DNA from: Clostridiaceae bacterium
GTDB taxonomy: Bacteria > Bacillota > Clostridia > Oscillospirales > Acutalibacteraceae
Assembly: GCA_016296885.1 (NCBI GenBank)
Contig: JAEDHT010000001.1
Coordinates: 1 to 64,000 of the forward strand
Direction: 5' to 3'
DNA: 64,000 nucleotides
This document shows positions 8,854 through 18,851 of the stretch, one piece after another. Position 1 is the first letter of the stretch. Every line of letters starts with the position of its first letter. A program made the position numbers and the translations under genes. The notes beneath the pieces were generated by a model. The model saw only the letters and a program-made list of their open reading frames with translations, was not told the DNA's origin and ran no database searches.

Positions 8854-10686
8854 ATGTGTGGTATATGCGGATTTACAGGGCAGATAGTTGACCGTGACAA
8901 TATAATAAAAAATATGACAGATGTCATCACTCACAGAGGTCCTGACAGCGAGGGCTTTTATAGGGATGACAAGATTTCTATGGGATTTCGCAGACTTAGC
9001 ATTATCGACCTTGATGCGGGCCATCAGCCGATATATAATGAGGACAAGTCTTTGGTGCTTACCTTTAACGGCGAAATTTATAACTACAAAGAGCTGAGAG
9101 AAGAGCTTATCAAATGCGGTCACAGCTTTTACACAGAGACCGACAGCGAGGTGCTTATCCATGGCTACGAGGAGTGGCACGAGGATATGCTTACTAAGCT
9201 TCGAGGTATGTTTGGCTTTGCTATATATAATAAGAAAGACGATTCTGTGTTTATCGCAAGAGATTTCTTTGGCATAAAGCCAATGCATTATACTATTTGT
9301 GGCGATAACTTTGTTTATGCATCAGAGATCAAGAGTATTTTGGAATTTCCGGGATATAAAAAAGAGTTTAACGAAAGTATGCTCGACAAATATCTCTCGT
9401 TCCAGTATGCTGTGCCACCAGAAACTTTCTTTAAAGATGTTTTTTGCCTGTTGCCTGGTCATTACCTTTTATATAAGGATGGAAAAGTGGATATCACACG
9501 CTATTTTGAAGCAAGGTTTAATCCTGACAACAATATGACCGAGGAAGAAGCCATAGATAAAATCGAAAAGGTTTTCGAAAACAGCGTGAACGCTCATAAA
9601 ATAAGTGATGTTGAGGTAGGCTGTTTCTTATCAAGCGGTGTAGACTCCAGCTATGTGTCCACTTATTTTGCAGACCAGAAAACCTTTACAGTTGGCTTTG
9701 ACTTTGGTGAGAAATACAATGAGATAAGCTGGGCGCAGGATCTCTCTAAGGAAATTGGAGTGGATCATAAATATAAGCTGATTTCATCAGAAGAATTTTG
9801 GGGCAGTATCGAAAAGGTGCAATATCATATGGATCAGCCTTTGGCAGACCCATCATGCATAGCGCTCTACTTTGTGTCTAAGCTTGCAAGCGAATATGTC
9901 AAGGTTGTGCTTTCGGGCGAAGGTGCAGACGAGCTTTTCGGAGGCTATACTATATATAATGAACCTCACGTGTTCAAAATGTACCAAAAGATATTGCCAT
10001 ATAAGCTGAGAATGTGGCTCTACAAGCTTGCAAAGCGTATGCCAAATATAAAAGGCAGAGGCTACATAATGCGTGGCGCAAGACCTACCGAAGAAAAATT
10101 CATCGGCAACGCCTTTATGTATGACTATGAGCAGAAAAAAGAAATTCTCAAAAATCCATCAATAGCCACAAAGCCACAAGACCTCTGCAAAAAGTATTAT
10201 GAGCGTGTGAAAGGCTATGACGACGAAACCAAGATGCAGTATCTTGATATCAACCTGTGGATGGTGGGCGATATCTTGCTTAAGGCAGACAGAATGAGCA
10301 TGGCAAACTCACTGGAGCTTAGAGTTCCTTTCCTCGACAAAGAGGTGTTCAACATAGCTTCTACTATCCCCACCCGCCTGCGTGTGAACAAAAAGAACAC
10401 AAAATATGCCATGCGTATGGCTGCTATGCGTCATCTGCCACAGCGCACAGCTCAAAAAGAAAAGCTTGGCTTCCCTGTGCCTACCAGAGTATGGCTCAGA
10501 GATGAAAAGTACTATAACGTCGTAAAAGAAAGATTTCAGAGCGAAACTGCAAAGAAATTCTTCAATACAGATGAGATTATCAAATTTTTAGATGAGCATT
10601 ATTCAGGAAAAGAAGACAACAGCCGTAAGGTTTGGACAGTTTTCATTTTCATAGTGTGGTATGATCTCTATTTTGGAAAAAAATAA
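8854..10686 (+). CDS. asnB: Asparagine synthase (glutamine-hydrolysing)
   Basis: Converts aspartate to asparagine with ATP and glutamine. The start is fixed by the mature N terminus MCGICGF, whose Cys2 is the glutaminase nucleophile. The class II glutaminase domain (~1-190) contains RLSIIDL and NGEIYNY. The synthetase domain has the PP-loop SSGVDSSYV (near residue 265) and LSGEGADELFGGY. At 610 aa it is full length. No Shine-Dalgarno is seen: the bases before the ATG are CCGAAAAAAATAAT, directly joined to the right end of a repeat element. It stands alone between two repeat blocks, so its promoter lies in or before the element. Confidence 0.95.
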   Translation: MCGICGFTGQIVDRDNIIKNMTDVITHRGPDSEGFYRDDKISMGFRRLSIIDLDAGHQPIYNEDKSLVLTFNGEIYNYKELREELIKCGHSFYTETDSEVLIHGYEEWHEDMLTKLRGMFGFAIYNKKDDSVFIARDFFGIKPMHYTICGDNFVYASEIKSILEFPGYKKEFNESMLDKYLSFQYAVPPETFFKDVFCLLPGHYLLYKDGKVDITRYFEARFNPDNNMTEEEAIDKIEKVFENSVNAHKISDVEVGCFLSSGVDSSYVSTYFADQKTFTVGFDFGEKYNEISWAQDLSKEIGVDHKYKLISSEEFWGSIEKVQYHMDQPLADPSCIALYFVSKLASEYVKVVLSGEGADELFGGYTIYNEPHVFKMYQKILPYKLRMWLYKLAKRMPNIKGRGYIMRGARPTEEKFIGNAFMYDYEQKKEILKNPSIATKPQDLCKKYYERVKGYDDETKMQYLDINLWMVGDILLKADRMSMANSLELRVPFLDKEVFNIASTIPTRLRVNKKNTKYAMRMAAMRHLPQRTAQKEKLGFPVPTRVWLRDEKYYNVVKERFQSETAKKFFNTDEIIKFLDEHYSGKEDNSRKVWTVFIFIVWYDLYFGKK

Positions 10687-10713
10687 GCTAATTATTTTGT
10701 AGCTGATACTATA

Positions 10714-11038
10714 GGTGCAAAACAAAGTTTTGACGGAGGGAGAGAAAAGATAAAAATTCTGCAAAAAATCAATATTTTCTCTCCCTCAGTCTCGTTACAC
10801 TCGACAGGCTCCCCTGTGAAAGGGGAGCTGTCAGCAACGCTGACTGAGGGGTTGATTTTGTGATATATTTACTATACAATCCCTCCGTCTTTTGCTTCGC
10901 AAAATCCACCTCCCTTTACACAAGGGAGGCTGAGGAAGTTTTGACGGAGGGAGAGAAAAGATAAAAATTCTGCAAAAAATCAATATTTTCTCTCCTTCAG
11001 TCTTGTTTCACTCGACAGCTTCCTCGCCAGAGGGAGCT
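10714..11038. repeat. Composite hairpin-repeat block (two core units, no terminal repeats)
   Basis: Two GGAGGGAGAGAAAA ... TTTTCTCTCC units are separated by the CCCCTGTGAAAGGGGAGCTG and CCCTCCGTCTTTTGCTTCGC modules. It is the inverse complement of much of the 8313-8838 element, so asnB is bracketed by inverted copies. The outer terminal inverted repeats are absent. Non-coding. The rest of the gap (11039-11277) holds the promoter of the next gene. Confidence 0.72.
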
Positions 11039-11181
11039 GTTTTTTATAAAAAAAAGATTACAACATAACATTACCTCAACTACATCTAGTGAGTAATTAT
11101 TTTTTTGCTGACTACATATTGTTACTATTGAAATTGTATAAAAATAATGCGGTAAATTTGGGAAAAATCACATTTTTATTG

Positions 11182-11210
11182 TTGACACACCGCCCTTAAT
11201 CTGCTAAAAT
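11182..11210 (+). promoter_or_regulatory. Sigma-A-type promoter of the InlB-repeat protein gene
   Basis: TTGACA at 11182-11187, a 17-base spacer and TAAAAT at 11205-11210. It lies 67 bases before the ATG at 11278, which has a GGGGG ribosome binding site. Confidence 0.7.
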
Positions 11211-11277
11211 ATTATCAATAATAGTATAGCTATATTAAGCTGTTCTAATAATCATTATTTCAATTGGGGGCAATAAT

Positions 11278-14200
11278 ATGAAGGTATTAAAGAAAGTACT
11301 TTCCGTTTTAGTAGTGGCTTCTATAGTATTTGGAAGCGCACTCAGCTGTCCTGTGGGAGCAATCGCCACAGATGTTTCTGCACAGGCAGTAGATCAAATT
11401 TTAGATCTATCGGAAAACCCAAACACTTCATCTTCTCAGGATGATAGCATCCTCGATATTAGCGGCGATGGTGCAGAGGGTAGCTCTGCGTCTTCAAATG
11501 CCGACGCTCAAGGAGAGGAGGATGCACAGCTTAGCGATGCAGCTGACGTAGAAAAGGTTGATAATCCGCATAGCGGAGAGTTTTACATACAGGCTCGTGT
11601 TGAGGAAAGTGGTGGTAAAATACTAACTCCTTTGCCATCGGGCTGGTCAGCAGGATCATATGAAGATTATGCTAGCAAGACGGTTGCAACAGGCAGTACC
11701 TATGGAGAACTTCCGACTCCATCATATTTTGACGGTGATTTTGTGGATTGGCAATTAGCAGAGCCAGTGAAAAAATATGAAAGATTTATGTCTGATAAAG
11801 TTGTAACATTAGATAGATCCTATATGTACACAGATAAAATCAGTATTCATCTTGAAGCATATATGGATAACTGGGCAGATTTTGCCTCAGAACAAATGAG
11901 ATTAATATCTTGTACACAATCAGGCGGTTTTAATATTCAACCAACAGGCGATGGCAAATTTGTTGTTTATATGAAAATAGGTAGCGGTGACTACACGACG
12001 ATTACATCAACTATGAAGTGTAATCAAGTTAGCCCGGGATGGCACTCATTTGATGTAGTGTATACTGGTTCGACGCTGAATTTCTATATAGATGATGTAG
12101 AACAAGCTAGTAAGAACGTATCAGGAGCAATTACATATCACGCTAGCAATGCAATATTTATCGGCTCAGAAGCCGGTGCAAATACAACCACACCTGAAGG
12201 TAATTACTTTAGAGGTGCTATAAGAAATGTAATTATTGCAAATCTTGACACACCCACAACAGTTAGAAGTGATACAATTGTAACTAAAACATCATTTCAC
12301 TCTATTTATGCAACATGGACACCAAAAAGAAATATTGTTACTGTTGATGTAACTTATGGTGCTTTATGGGACGGTAACTTGCTGTTTCCAAAGGATTCAT
12401 CTTTAATTAAAGATTATGAAGGCAGTAGCATAACCTCCACTGTATCATGCACAGATGTGGACTTATACAATGTTTCTATTACAGCTAATAATCCATCAAA
12501 AAATGGTGAACAATTTGGCTATACTCAGCTTGTAGCATATTTGGAAAGTGGAAAATCGTATACATTCTCGGCTACTTCAGATAAATATTCATCAGATTAC
12601 TCTGGGATTTATATGATGTGGACATCCGAGTCTGATTTAGATGCAACACCTTCTACAAGTGATTTACTCGGCGAGTGGAAATTCTGGGGCACTCCAAGTA
12701 TATCTGAAACATTTACTTGTCAAAAGACAGGTTATTATACTCTTAGACTTGACAATAACAATCCAAGTGTCGTAGGAGCTACAATTAATTATACAAACTT
12801 AAAGTTGGTAGAGAATCAACCGGGTACTACAAAGAAATTTGGTATGTATCCAGAAAGCACACGTACATTCAAGCCGGCTACACTTGAAGGTTATACATAC
12901 TTACAATGGATCAGGACAGAAAGCGGAAATCCTGCTTATACTGAAATCTCAAACGATTCAAACGGATTAGTATTTTCTAATTGTACAAAGGATTGTTCAA
13001 TTAGAACGTCGTGGCAGGGTAACGAATATACAATAACCCTCGATAATCAAAATGCAACAACACCCGGTACAACATCATTTGTAGCTAGATTTGGTAACAA
13101 TTTGACCACTATTACAGTACCAACAAAAGTTGGTTACACATTTGGGGGCTATTTTACACAAACAAATGGTAACGGTAAACAGTATTTTTCAGCTAAAGGA
13201 ACAAGCTCACTCCAGTGGGACATAGCTTCTGACTCTACCCTCTATGCAAAGTGGACAGTAAACACTATCACCATTAATTATCACGAAAACGGCGGTACCA
13301 CAGCTACCAGAGGACAAGTAGAAGGAGACGATGGAAGTATAAATTATACTACAACCTCATGGAACGCTAATGACTATGGTTCTAGTGGTGTAATGTTTAA
13401 CACAACCCCTCCTACCGGCTACACAGCAACAGGCAACTATCTTGTAGGCAAAGCAGATTCCACTACAAAGATTGGTATGAATGAAGAAATGTCTGCTATA
13501 GAACTTGCTACAAAGGCTGGTAAGGCAGAGGCATTTAAAACAGGTAACATAACTGTAGACTTATATGCAGAGTGGGTATCAAACGCATTTACCCTCACAG
13601 CTAATGCAAACAGCGGTTCTATCAGCTCCACAACAGGATGGATCGGCACAGGCGCAACTGCCACAAAGTCAGTTAACGCCGGATCAGCTTATGGCACATT
13701 GCCAACAGCAACTCGCACAGGCTATACACTAAAGGGTTGGTACACAGCAGCATCCGGTGGCACAGCAGTAAGCACAACCACAACAATGGGTACTGCAAAC
13801 GCAACAATCTATGCCCAGTGGACACCAAACACCTACACCCTCACAGCTAATGCAAACAGCGGTTCTATCAGCTCCACAACAGGCTGGACCGGCACAGGCG
13901 CAACTGCTACAAAGTCAATTACCTACGGTTCAACTTACGGCACATTGCCAACAGTATCACGCACAGGTTATACACTTACAGGATGGCTTGGAAAGCCCAA
14001 CCTGTTTGATATGAATCAAACAGCTATATATCCGGGTTACTATATAGATGTTAACGGTAACAAAGTGGTTAATGCAGAATTTTCTGTTTATAAGATTAAT
14101 GTTAGTCCTAATACACAATATACACTTGTAAATAGTGGTATGTCAGGGACTCCTTCATATGTAATATACAACTCAAGTAATCAGAAGGTAGCAGGAGAAG

Positions 14201-17200
14201 CCTACAACAGCAGAGGAACAATTACATTCACAACACCAGCAACTGCATCGTATGTTTATGTCTCTGTTGTTACATTAGCTGGTAACTACAGATATGACAA
14301 GGATAAATTTAGGCTTGAAAGATCAGATATGACAGGTAGCTTTGCTGTAACATCTAGCACTACAGTTAGTAAAGCATACAGCCATCAAATAGTAGCCCAG
14401 TGGACAATAAACAAATCATCTGTCACTGCATATGCTATGCGTGTTGTAGGCTCAAACATAGTAAATGATGCGGTAGGCGGTAAAGTAAACGTAGGTGATT
14501 CTTCCGCTACTTATGGTGCAACCTCAACCTACACCTGCAATTACAATAATGTATATACAGTAAGAGCATTGGCTTTAACAGGTTATAAATTTGATGGATG
14601 GTATAGAGATTCAGCACTCACAACTGAGGCAACTGATTATGTGTACGAACAAGGCGGATTGTACGAAAACACCTATTATTATAGAAGGTTTTATAAGCAA
14701 GATAAAAGTGAAACAATCTATGCTAAGTTCACACCAATTACTTATACAGTAGCTTATAATGGCAATGGTGCTACAGGTGGATCTACAGCATCTTCAACAC
14801 ATACCTATAATGTTGCAAAAGCTCTCACAACTAACGGCTTCACAAGAACAGGCTACACCTTTGCCGGATGGAACACAAAAGCCGACGGCACAGGCACAAA
14901 CTACACTAACGGCCAGAGCGTAACAAACCTTTCTAGCACACAGGGCGCTACGATTACACTCTATGCAAAGTGGTCACAAGGTAGCTACACCCTAACTATC
15001 GATCCTGATGGTGGTACATACGATGGAAAAACAACAAATACCACTGTTAACCAAAATTATGGCACCACCTATAACTTCAAGGCAGACCCAACAAAAACAG
15101 GTTATGCCTTCACAGGATGGACTAAGGTTTCAGGACCGGGTACTTTTGGAACATCAGCAGGAAGCAATACAAATGTATCTGCTTCAATAAAATCAGATTC
15201 AACCTACGGTGATTACACCCAGTTCAAGTGGTTGTCACATACTAATACAAGTTGGGGTACTTTGGCATATTTAGCTTCACTCACTCTTGATACAACCCAC
15301 CAATATCAGCTTTCTTTCTGGGGTAAAACTGAGGTACGCACGGGTGGATCCGTTCAATTAAGTTTTAGACAATCCAGCGATGTCTCGGTAAAAGGAGCTA
15401 TTTATCCAAATGCTACTTCATGGACAAAGTATAGTTCAACCTTTACTCCTACATCTGGGGCAGGTGCTATTGTACTACACTATAATTCCGCAATAACAGC
15501 CTCTACTCTTGATATTAAGGATCTTGTTCTAAAAGACGTTACAACAGGTGAGATAGTTTATACAACAAACAAATTCACATTTGGTGAAGGCGATGCCTTA
15601 GTAAAAGCAACATGGACACCAAACATCTATAAAGTTACACTTGACAATCAAAGTGCAACCACAGCCGGCACAGCAGCATATTGGTACAAATACAATACTG
15701 TTATTGATGGTGTATACTATTACACAAATTCAGGATGTACAACAGCACTTGTAAACTCACAAATAACCCCACCAACCAAAACCGGTTATACATTTGGCGG
15801 TTATTGGACAGGAAAAAATGGCACTGGCACAAGATATGTAGATTCAAACGGTACATGTATTAACGCTAGATACCAGGTTGCAGGTGATGTTACCCTCTAT
15901 GCCCAGTGGACACCAAAGAATATTCATATCACGCTTAACAAAAACGGCGGAACAGGCGGAACGGATGAATTTTGGTTTAAGTATAACAGCCTCAATGAGA
16001 GTGATGACTATACAATCTATAGCGATAGTGGATGTAACACTGTCCTCGATGCAGATGGATTTATAGATGCACCAACAAAAACAGGATATGTGTGCAATGG
16101 CTATAAAAAAGACGGCACAACATATATTAGCCACAATGGTATATGTGAAGATGAGATGTATGAATTTACAACTGAAACCACACTAATAGCAGATTGGACT
16201 CCAATTGGTTATACAGTATATTACAATAGCAACGGATCAGGAGTAGAAGGCGATACAGCAAATTCAGTCCACACTTATGATGTAGCTAAGGAACTTACAC
16301 CTAATGGTTACACAAGACCTGGCTATAGATTTGTAAATTGGAACACCTCCCCAGATGGCACAGGCACAAGCTACACCAACGGCCAGAGCGTAATAAACCT
16401 TACTACAACAAATGGTGGCAGAGTTCATCTCTATGCCCAGTGGACACCAAATGTATATAGAATAGGCCTTGATAAGGCAGGCGGTTCAGGCGGACTTATT
16501 GCAATCTTCGAGAAATACGGCGTTGGCTACTATCAGGACAGCGAAACAAGCATACCATTTACAACTACTACTTCTATTAGCCGACCAACAAAACTAGGTT
16601 ACACATTTGGCGGTTACTATACCGGAGAAAACGGCACAGGCACACAGTATGTAACAGCTGATGGTAAGCTTGCAAGTGGTGTTTCAAATACTGACTTCAC
16701 AGAAGACAGCACCCTCTATGCTAAGTGGACACCAACAGTATATACAATAACTCTTAATAAGGCAGGCGGTTCAGGCGGACTTGTTGCTATATTCGAGAAA
16801 TACGGCGTTGGCTACTATCAGGACAGCGAAACAAGCATACCATTTACAACTACTACTTCTATTAGCCGACCAACAAAACTAGGTTACACATTTGGCGGTT
16901 ACTATACCGGAGAAAACGGCACAGGCACACAGTATGTAACAGCTGATGGTAAGCTTGCAAGTGGTGTTTCAAATACTGACTTCACAGAAGACAGCACCCT
17001 CTATGCTAAGTGGACACCAACAGTATATACAATAACTCTTAATAAGGCAGGCGGTTCAGGCGGACTTGTTTCTATCTTTGAGAAATACGGCGTTGGCTAC
17101 TATCAGGACAGCAAAACAAGCATACCATTTACAACTACTACTTCTATTAGCCGACCAACAAAACCTGGTTACACATTTGGCGGTTACTATACCGGAGAAG

Positions 17201-18639
17201 ACGGCACAGGAACACAGTATGTAACAGCTGATGGTAAGCTTGCAAGTGGCGTTTCAAATACTGACTTCACAGAAGACAGCACCCTCTATGCTAAGTGGAC
17301 CCTGATTAATTACACAATCACATATAATCTTAATGATGGTACAGTAGCTACAGCTAACCCAACAAGCTACAACGCAGAAACACCAACATTTACACTAGTT
17401 AACCCAACAAAACCAGGTTATACATTTACAGGTTGGACAGGAACCAACGGCACAACACCTCAATTAACTGTTACTATAGAAAAGGGAAGCACAGGCGACA
17501 GAGAATACACAGCTAACTGGACTATAGCAACATATGATGTTCTCTTTAGAGATAGCGCAGATGGCACATCAGTTGTATATTACATGAACACAGCCAACAG
17601 CACACTCACAAAGATTGAGGATAAGCTTGATATTCCTGCAGGAACACCAACAAACCTTGCAACTGAGGTTTATAATGCCAACAATATGTATCCTGAGAAG
17701 AAGGACTATGTATTCACAGGTTGGTATAAGGATGAAGAATGTAAAGATGCATATGGTGCTAACCAGTCAGTTACAGAAGCTGATCACAATGGCGATGACG
17801 AAAGAACAGTTATCCTCTATGCAGGTTGGAGAAAGATTGAGAACAACCTCACATTAAGCTCTAAGGATCCGGCTTACGGCAACGAAAACGATGACGTGAA
17901 GATCACAGGACAGAGCGAATTTGAGATGTATGGTGTTCAGGTTCGTACAACAGGCAAAGAGTATGACGAAAACGGAAATCTCATTCCTGAATCTGACAAC
18001 GGTATGCGTTTCTGCATCAGAGTATCAGATGCACTTCTCAATGATTTGAGAGCGTTGGACGACAGAAACAACACAGAATACAGTGTAAAACACGCTATGT
18101 ATGGCTTTGTAACAGCTAATGCTGATATGATGACTGCATACGGTGCAACTAATAAGATGATTACATCCACACAGCCAATCACAGGCTCATATTGCTTCAA
18201 GAAGACAAACAGTATGCGTAACTTCTTACAAGCAAATGATTACACTGTATACACAGCAGTTGTAACAGGCTATAATTCAAGCGTTACATCAAACTTTAAG
18301 AGTAAGATGGAAACCAACATAGCAATCAGACCATTTATCGAATATTATGATGCAAACGGTACAATGCGTACTTACTATCAGACAGATAGCTATTCCTACG
18401 ATAACGCTAAGAAGAGCTTGACAATCGGTGGCGCATATTACGCTAACCTCAAGAAAGTTTCTGAGAGCATATTTGTAGAGTCAAATGCAAAAGATACAGT
18501 TAAGAAGAACCTCTTCTCATTGTATCTCAAGCCATACTATAACTTGGGTGGCACAAGTGGCTATGCAAATGCAACAAGCATTACTTCCTATCTCTCCGAT
18601 TGGGAAACATGCCTCAGCTACCTTCAGAGCTGTAAGTAA
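11278..18639 (+). CDS. Giant secreted protein with LamG-like domain and InlB-type repeats
   Basis: A 2453-aa exported surface protein. Residues 1-~32 are a signal peptide, followed by an acidic Ser/Asp-rich linker. Residues ~165-320 resemble a LamG/concanavalin-like fold (GWHSFDVVYTGSTLNFYIDD). From ~350 to ~2190 there are about fifteen InlB B-repeat (Listeria-Bacteroides) units with the FxGW/FGGY core followed by LYAKWTP or LYAQWTP. They are interrupted by insertions that look like carbohydrate-binding or jelly-roll domains (~915-1000 and ~1300-1430). Three consecutive 285-bp units at ~16476-17330 are nearly identical. The last ~240 residues match the C-terminal region of the two ~1340-aa proteins at 53557 and 58088. 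No LPXTG motif, C-terminal membrane anchor or dockerin is seen, so the surface attachment is unknown. Probably adhesion or glycan binding. Confidence 0.85.
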   Translation: MKVLKKVLSVLVVASIVFGSALSCPVGAIATDVSAQAVDQILDLSENPNTSSSQDDSILDISGDGAEGSSASSNADAQGEEDAQLSDAADVEKVDNPHSGEFYIQARVEESGGKILTPLPSGWSAGSYEDYASKTVATGSTYGELPTPSYFDGDFVDWQLAEPVKKYERFMSDKVVTLDRSYMYTDKISIHLEAYMDNWADFASEQMRLISCTQSGGFNIQPTGDGKFVVYMKIGSGDYTTITSTMKCNQVSPGWHSFDVVYTGSTLNFYIDDVEQASKNVSGAITYHASNAIFIGSEAGANTTTPEGNYFRGAIRNVIIANLDTPTTVRSDTIVTKTSFHSIYATWTPKRNIVTVDVTYGALWDGNLLFPKDSSLIKDYEGSSITSTVSCTDVDLYNVSITANNPSKNGEQFGYTQLVAYLESGKSYTFSATSDKYSSDYSGIYMMWTSESDLDATPSTSDLLGEWKFWGTPSISETFTCQKTGYYTLRLDNNNPSVVGATINYTNLKLVENQPGTTKKFGMYPESTRTFKPATLEGYTYLQWIRTESGNPAYTEISNDSNGLVFSNCTKDCSIRTSWQGNEYTITLDNQNATTPGTTSFVARFGNNLTTITVPTKVGYTFGGYFTQTNGNGKQYFSAKGTSSLQWDIASDSTLYAKWTVNTITINYHENGGTTATRGQVEGDDGSINYTTTSWNANDYGSSGVMFNTTPPTGYTATGNYLVGKADSTTKIGMNEEMSAIELATKAGKAEAFKTGNITVDLYAEWVSNAFTLTANANSGSISSTTGWIGTGATATKSVNAGSAYGTLPTATRTGYTLKGWYTAASGGTAVSTTTTMGTANATIYAQWTPNTYTLTANANSGSISSTTGWTGTGATATKSITYGSTYGTLPTVSRTGYTLTGWLGKPNLFDMNQTAIYPGYYIDVNGNKVVNAEFSVYKINVSPNTQYTLVNSGMSGTPSYVIYNSSNQKVAGEAYNSRGTITFTTPATASYVYVSVVTLAGNYRYDKDKFRLERSDMTGSFAVTSSTTVSKAYSHQIVAQWTINKSSVTAYAMRVVGSNIVNDAVGGKVNVGDSSATYGATSTYTCNYNNVYTVRALALTGYKFDGWYRDSALTTEATDYVYEQGGLYENTYYYRRFYKQDKSETIYAKFTPITYTVAYNGNGATGGSTASSTHTYNVAKALTTNGFTRTGYTFAGWNTKADGTGTNYTNGQSVTNLSSTQGATITLYAKWSQGSYTLTIDPDGGTYDGKTTNTTVNQNYGTTYNFKADPTKTGYAFTGWTKVSGPGTFGTSAGSNTNVSASIKSDSTYGDYTQFKWLSHTNTSWGTLAYLASLTLDTTHQYQLSFWGKTEVRTGGSVQLSFRQSSDVSVKGAIYPNATSWTKYSSTFTPTSGAGAIVLHYNSAITASTLDIKDLVLKDVTTGEIVYTTNKFTFGEGDALVKATWTPNIYKVTLDNQSATTAGTAAYWYKYNTVIDGVYYYTNSGCTTALVNSQITPPTKTGYTFGGYWTGKNGTGTRYVDSNGTCINARYQVAGDVTLYAQWTPKNIHITLNKNGGTGGTDEFWFKYNSLNESDDYTIYSDSGCNTVLDADGFIDAPTKTGYVCNGYKKDGTTYISHNGICEDEMYEFTTETTLIADWTPIGYTVYYNSNGSGVEGDTANSVHTYDVAKELTPNGYTRPGYRFVNWNTSPDGTGTSYTNGQSVINLTTTNGGRVHLYAQWTPNVYRIGLDKAGGSGGLIAIFEKYGVGYYQDSETSIPFTTTTSISRPTKLGYTFGGYYTGENGTGTQYVTADGKLASGVSNTDFTEDSTLYAKWTPTVYTITLNKAGGSGGLVAIFEKYGVGYYQDSETSIPFTTTTSISRPTKLGYTFGGYYTGENGTGTQYVTADGKLASGVSNTDFTEDSTLYAKWTPTVYTITLNKAGGSGGLVSIFEKYGVGYYQDSKTSIPFTTTTSISRPTKPGYTFGGYYTGEDGTGTQYVTADGKLASGVSNTDFTEDSTLYAKWTLINYTITYNLNDGTVATANPTSYNAETPTFTLVNPTKPGYTFTGWTGTNGTTPQLTVTIEKGSTGDREYTANWTIATYDVLFRDSADGTSVVYYMNTANSTLTKIEDKLDIPAGTPTNLATEVYNANNMYPEKKDYVFTGWYKDEECKDAYGANQSVTEADHNGDDERTVILYAGWRKIENNLTLSSKDPAYGNENDDVKITGQSEFEMYGVQVRTTGKEYDENGNLIPESDNGMRFCIRVSDALLNDLRALDDRNNTEYSVKHAMYGFVTANADMMTAYGATNKMITSTQPITGSYCFKKTNSMRNFLQANDYTVYTAVVTGYNSSVTSNFKSKMETNIAIRPFIEYYDANGTMRTYYQTDSYSYDNAKKSLTIGGAYYANLKKVSESIFVESNAKDTVKKNLFSLYLKPYYNLGGTSGYANATSITSYLSDWETCLSYLQSCK
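16476..17330 (+). repeat. Three 285-bp tandem coding repeats
   Basis: The sequence GGCAGGCGGTTCAGGCGGAC recurs at 16476, 16761 and 17046, an exact 285-base period (95 codons). Copies one and two differ at only a few bases near their starts; copy three has more changes. Each unit encodes one InlB-type module containing FGGYYTGE and ending LYAKWT. The frame is kept, so unit number can change without disrupting the gene. Confidence 0.92.
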
Positions 18640-18677
18640 TTCATACTAAAGCAAAATAATTATTTGATATGAAGAAT

Positions 18678-18710
18678 CCCCTACAGAGTAAAATCTGTAG
18701 GGGTTTTCTT
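18678..18710 (+). terminator. Rho-independent terminator of the InlB-repeat protein gene
   Basis: CCCCTACAGA (18678) pairs with TCTGTAGGGG (ending 18703), followed by TTTTCTT. It lies 38 bases after the stop codon. Confidence 0.88.
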
Positions 18711-18713
18711 ACA

Positions 18714-18831
18714 CAAAAAAAGACCTTGCAGATTTTACTCTACAAGGTCAAGTTTTATTGTATTTTTGCTATTGGGTTTTGCCCCAAATCAAATCTGTAA
18801 TATTAATTATTTGCTCTTGATAGTGCCTGAG
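18714..18831. repeat. Direct-repeat flank of the fic region, left copy, with ppdK 3'-end scar
   Basis: 18714-18799 matches 20338-20418 almost base for base, including the hairpin GACCTTG...CAAGGTC and GTATTTTTGCTATTGGGTTT. 18801-18831 matches 20664-20695, which is the authentic 3' end of ppdK including its stop codon, with one base missing. This copy lacks the ~245 bases that separate the two segments at the right-hand copy. The hairpin plus A-tract (18714-18749) also reads as a terminator for the minus-strand fic gene. Confidence 0.85.
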
Positions 18832-18851
18832 TCGCAACGCACAATAACAAA

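Noticed and set aside
8752..9288. Open frame of 178 codons on the minus strand
   Set aside because: It lies mostly antisense to the asnB glutaminase domain and begins in a repeat element; asnB is unambiguous.
16476..17330. Evenly spaced repeats considered as a CRISPR-like array
   Set aside because: The units are 285 bases, in frame and protein-coding, with no short repeat/unique spacer structure and no cas genes.
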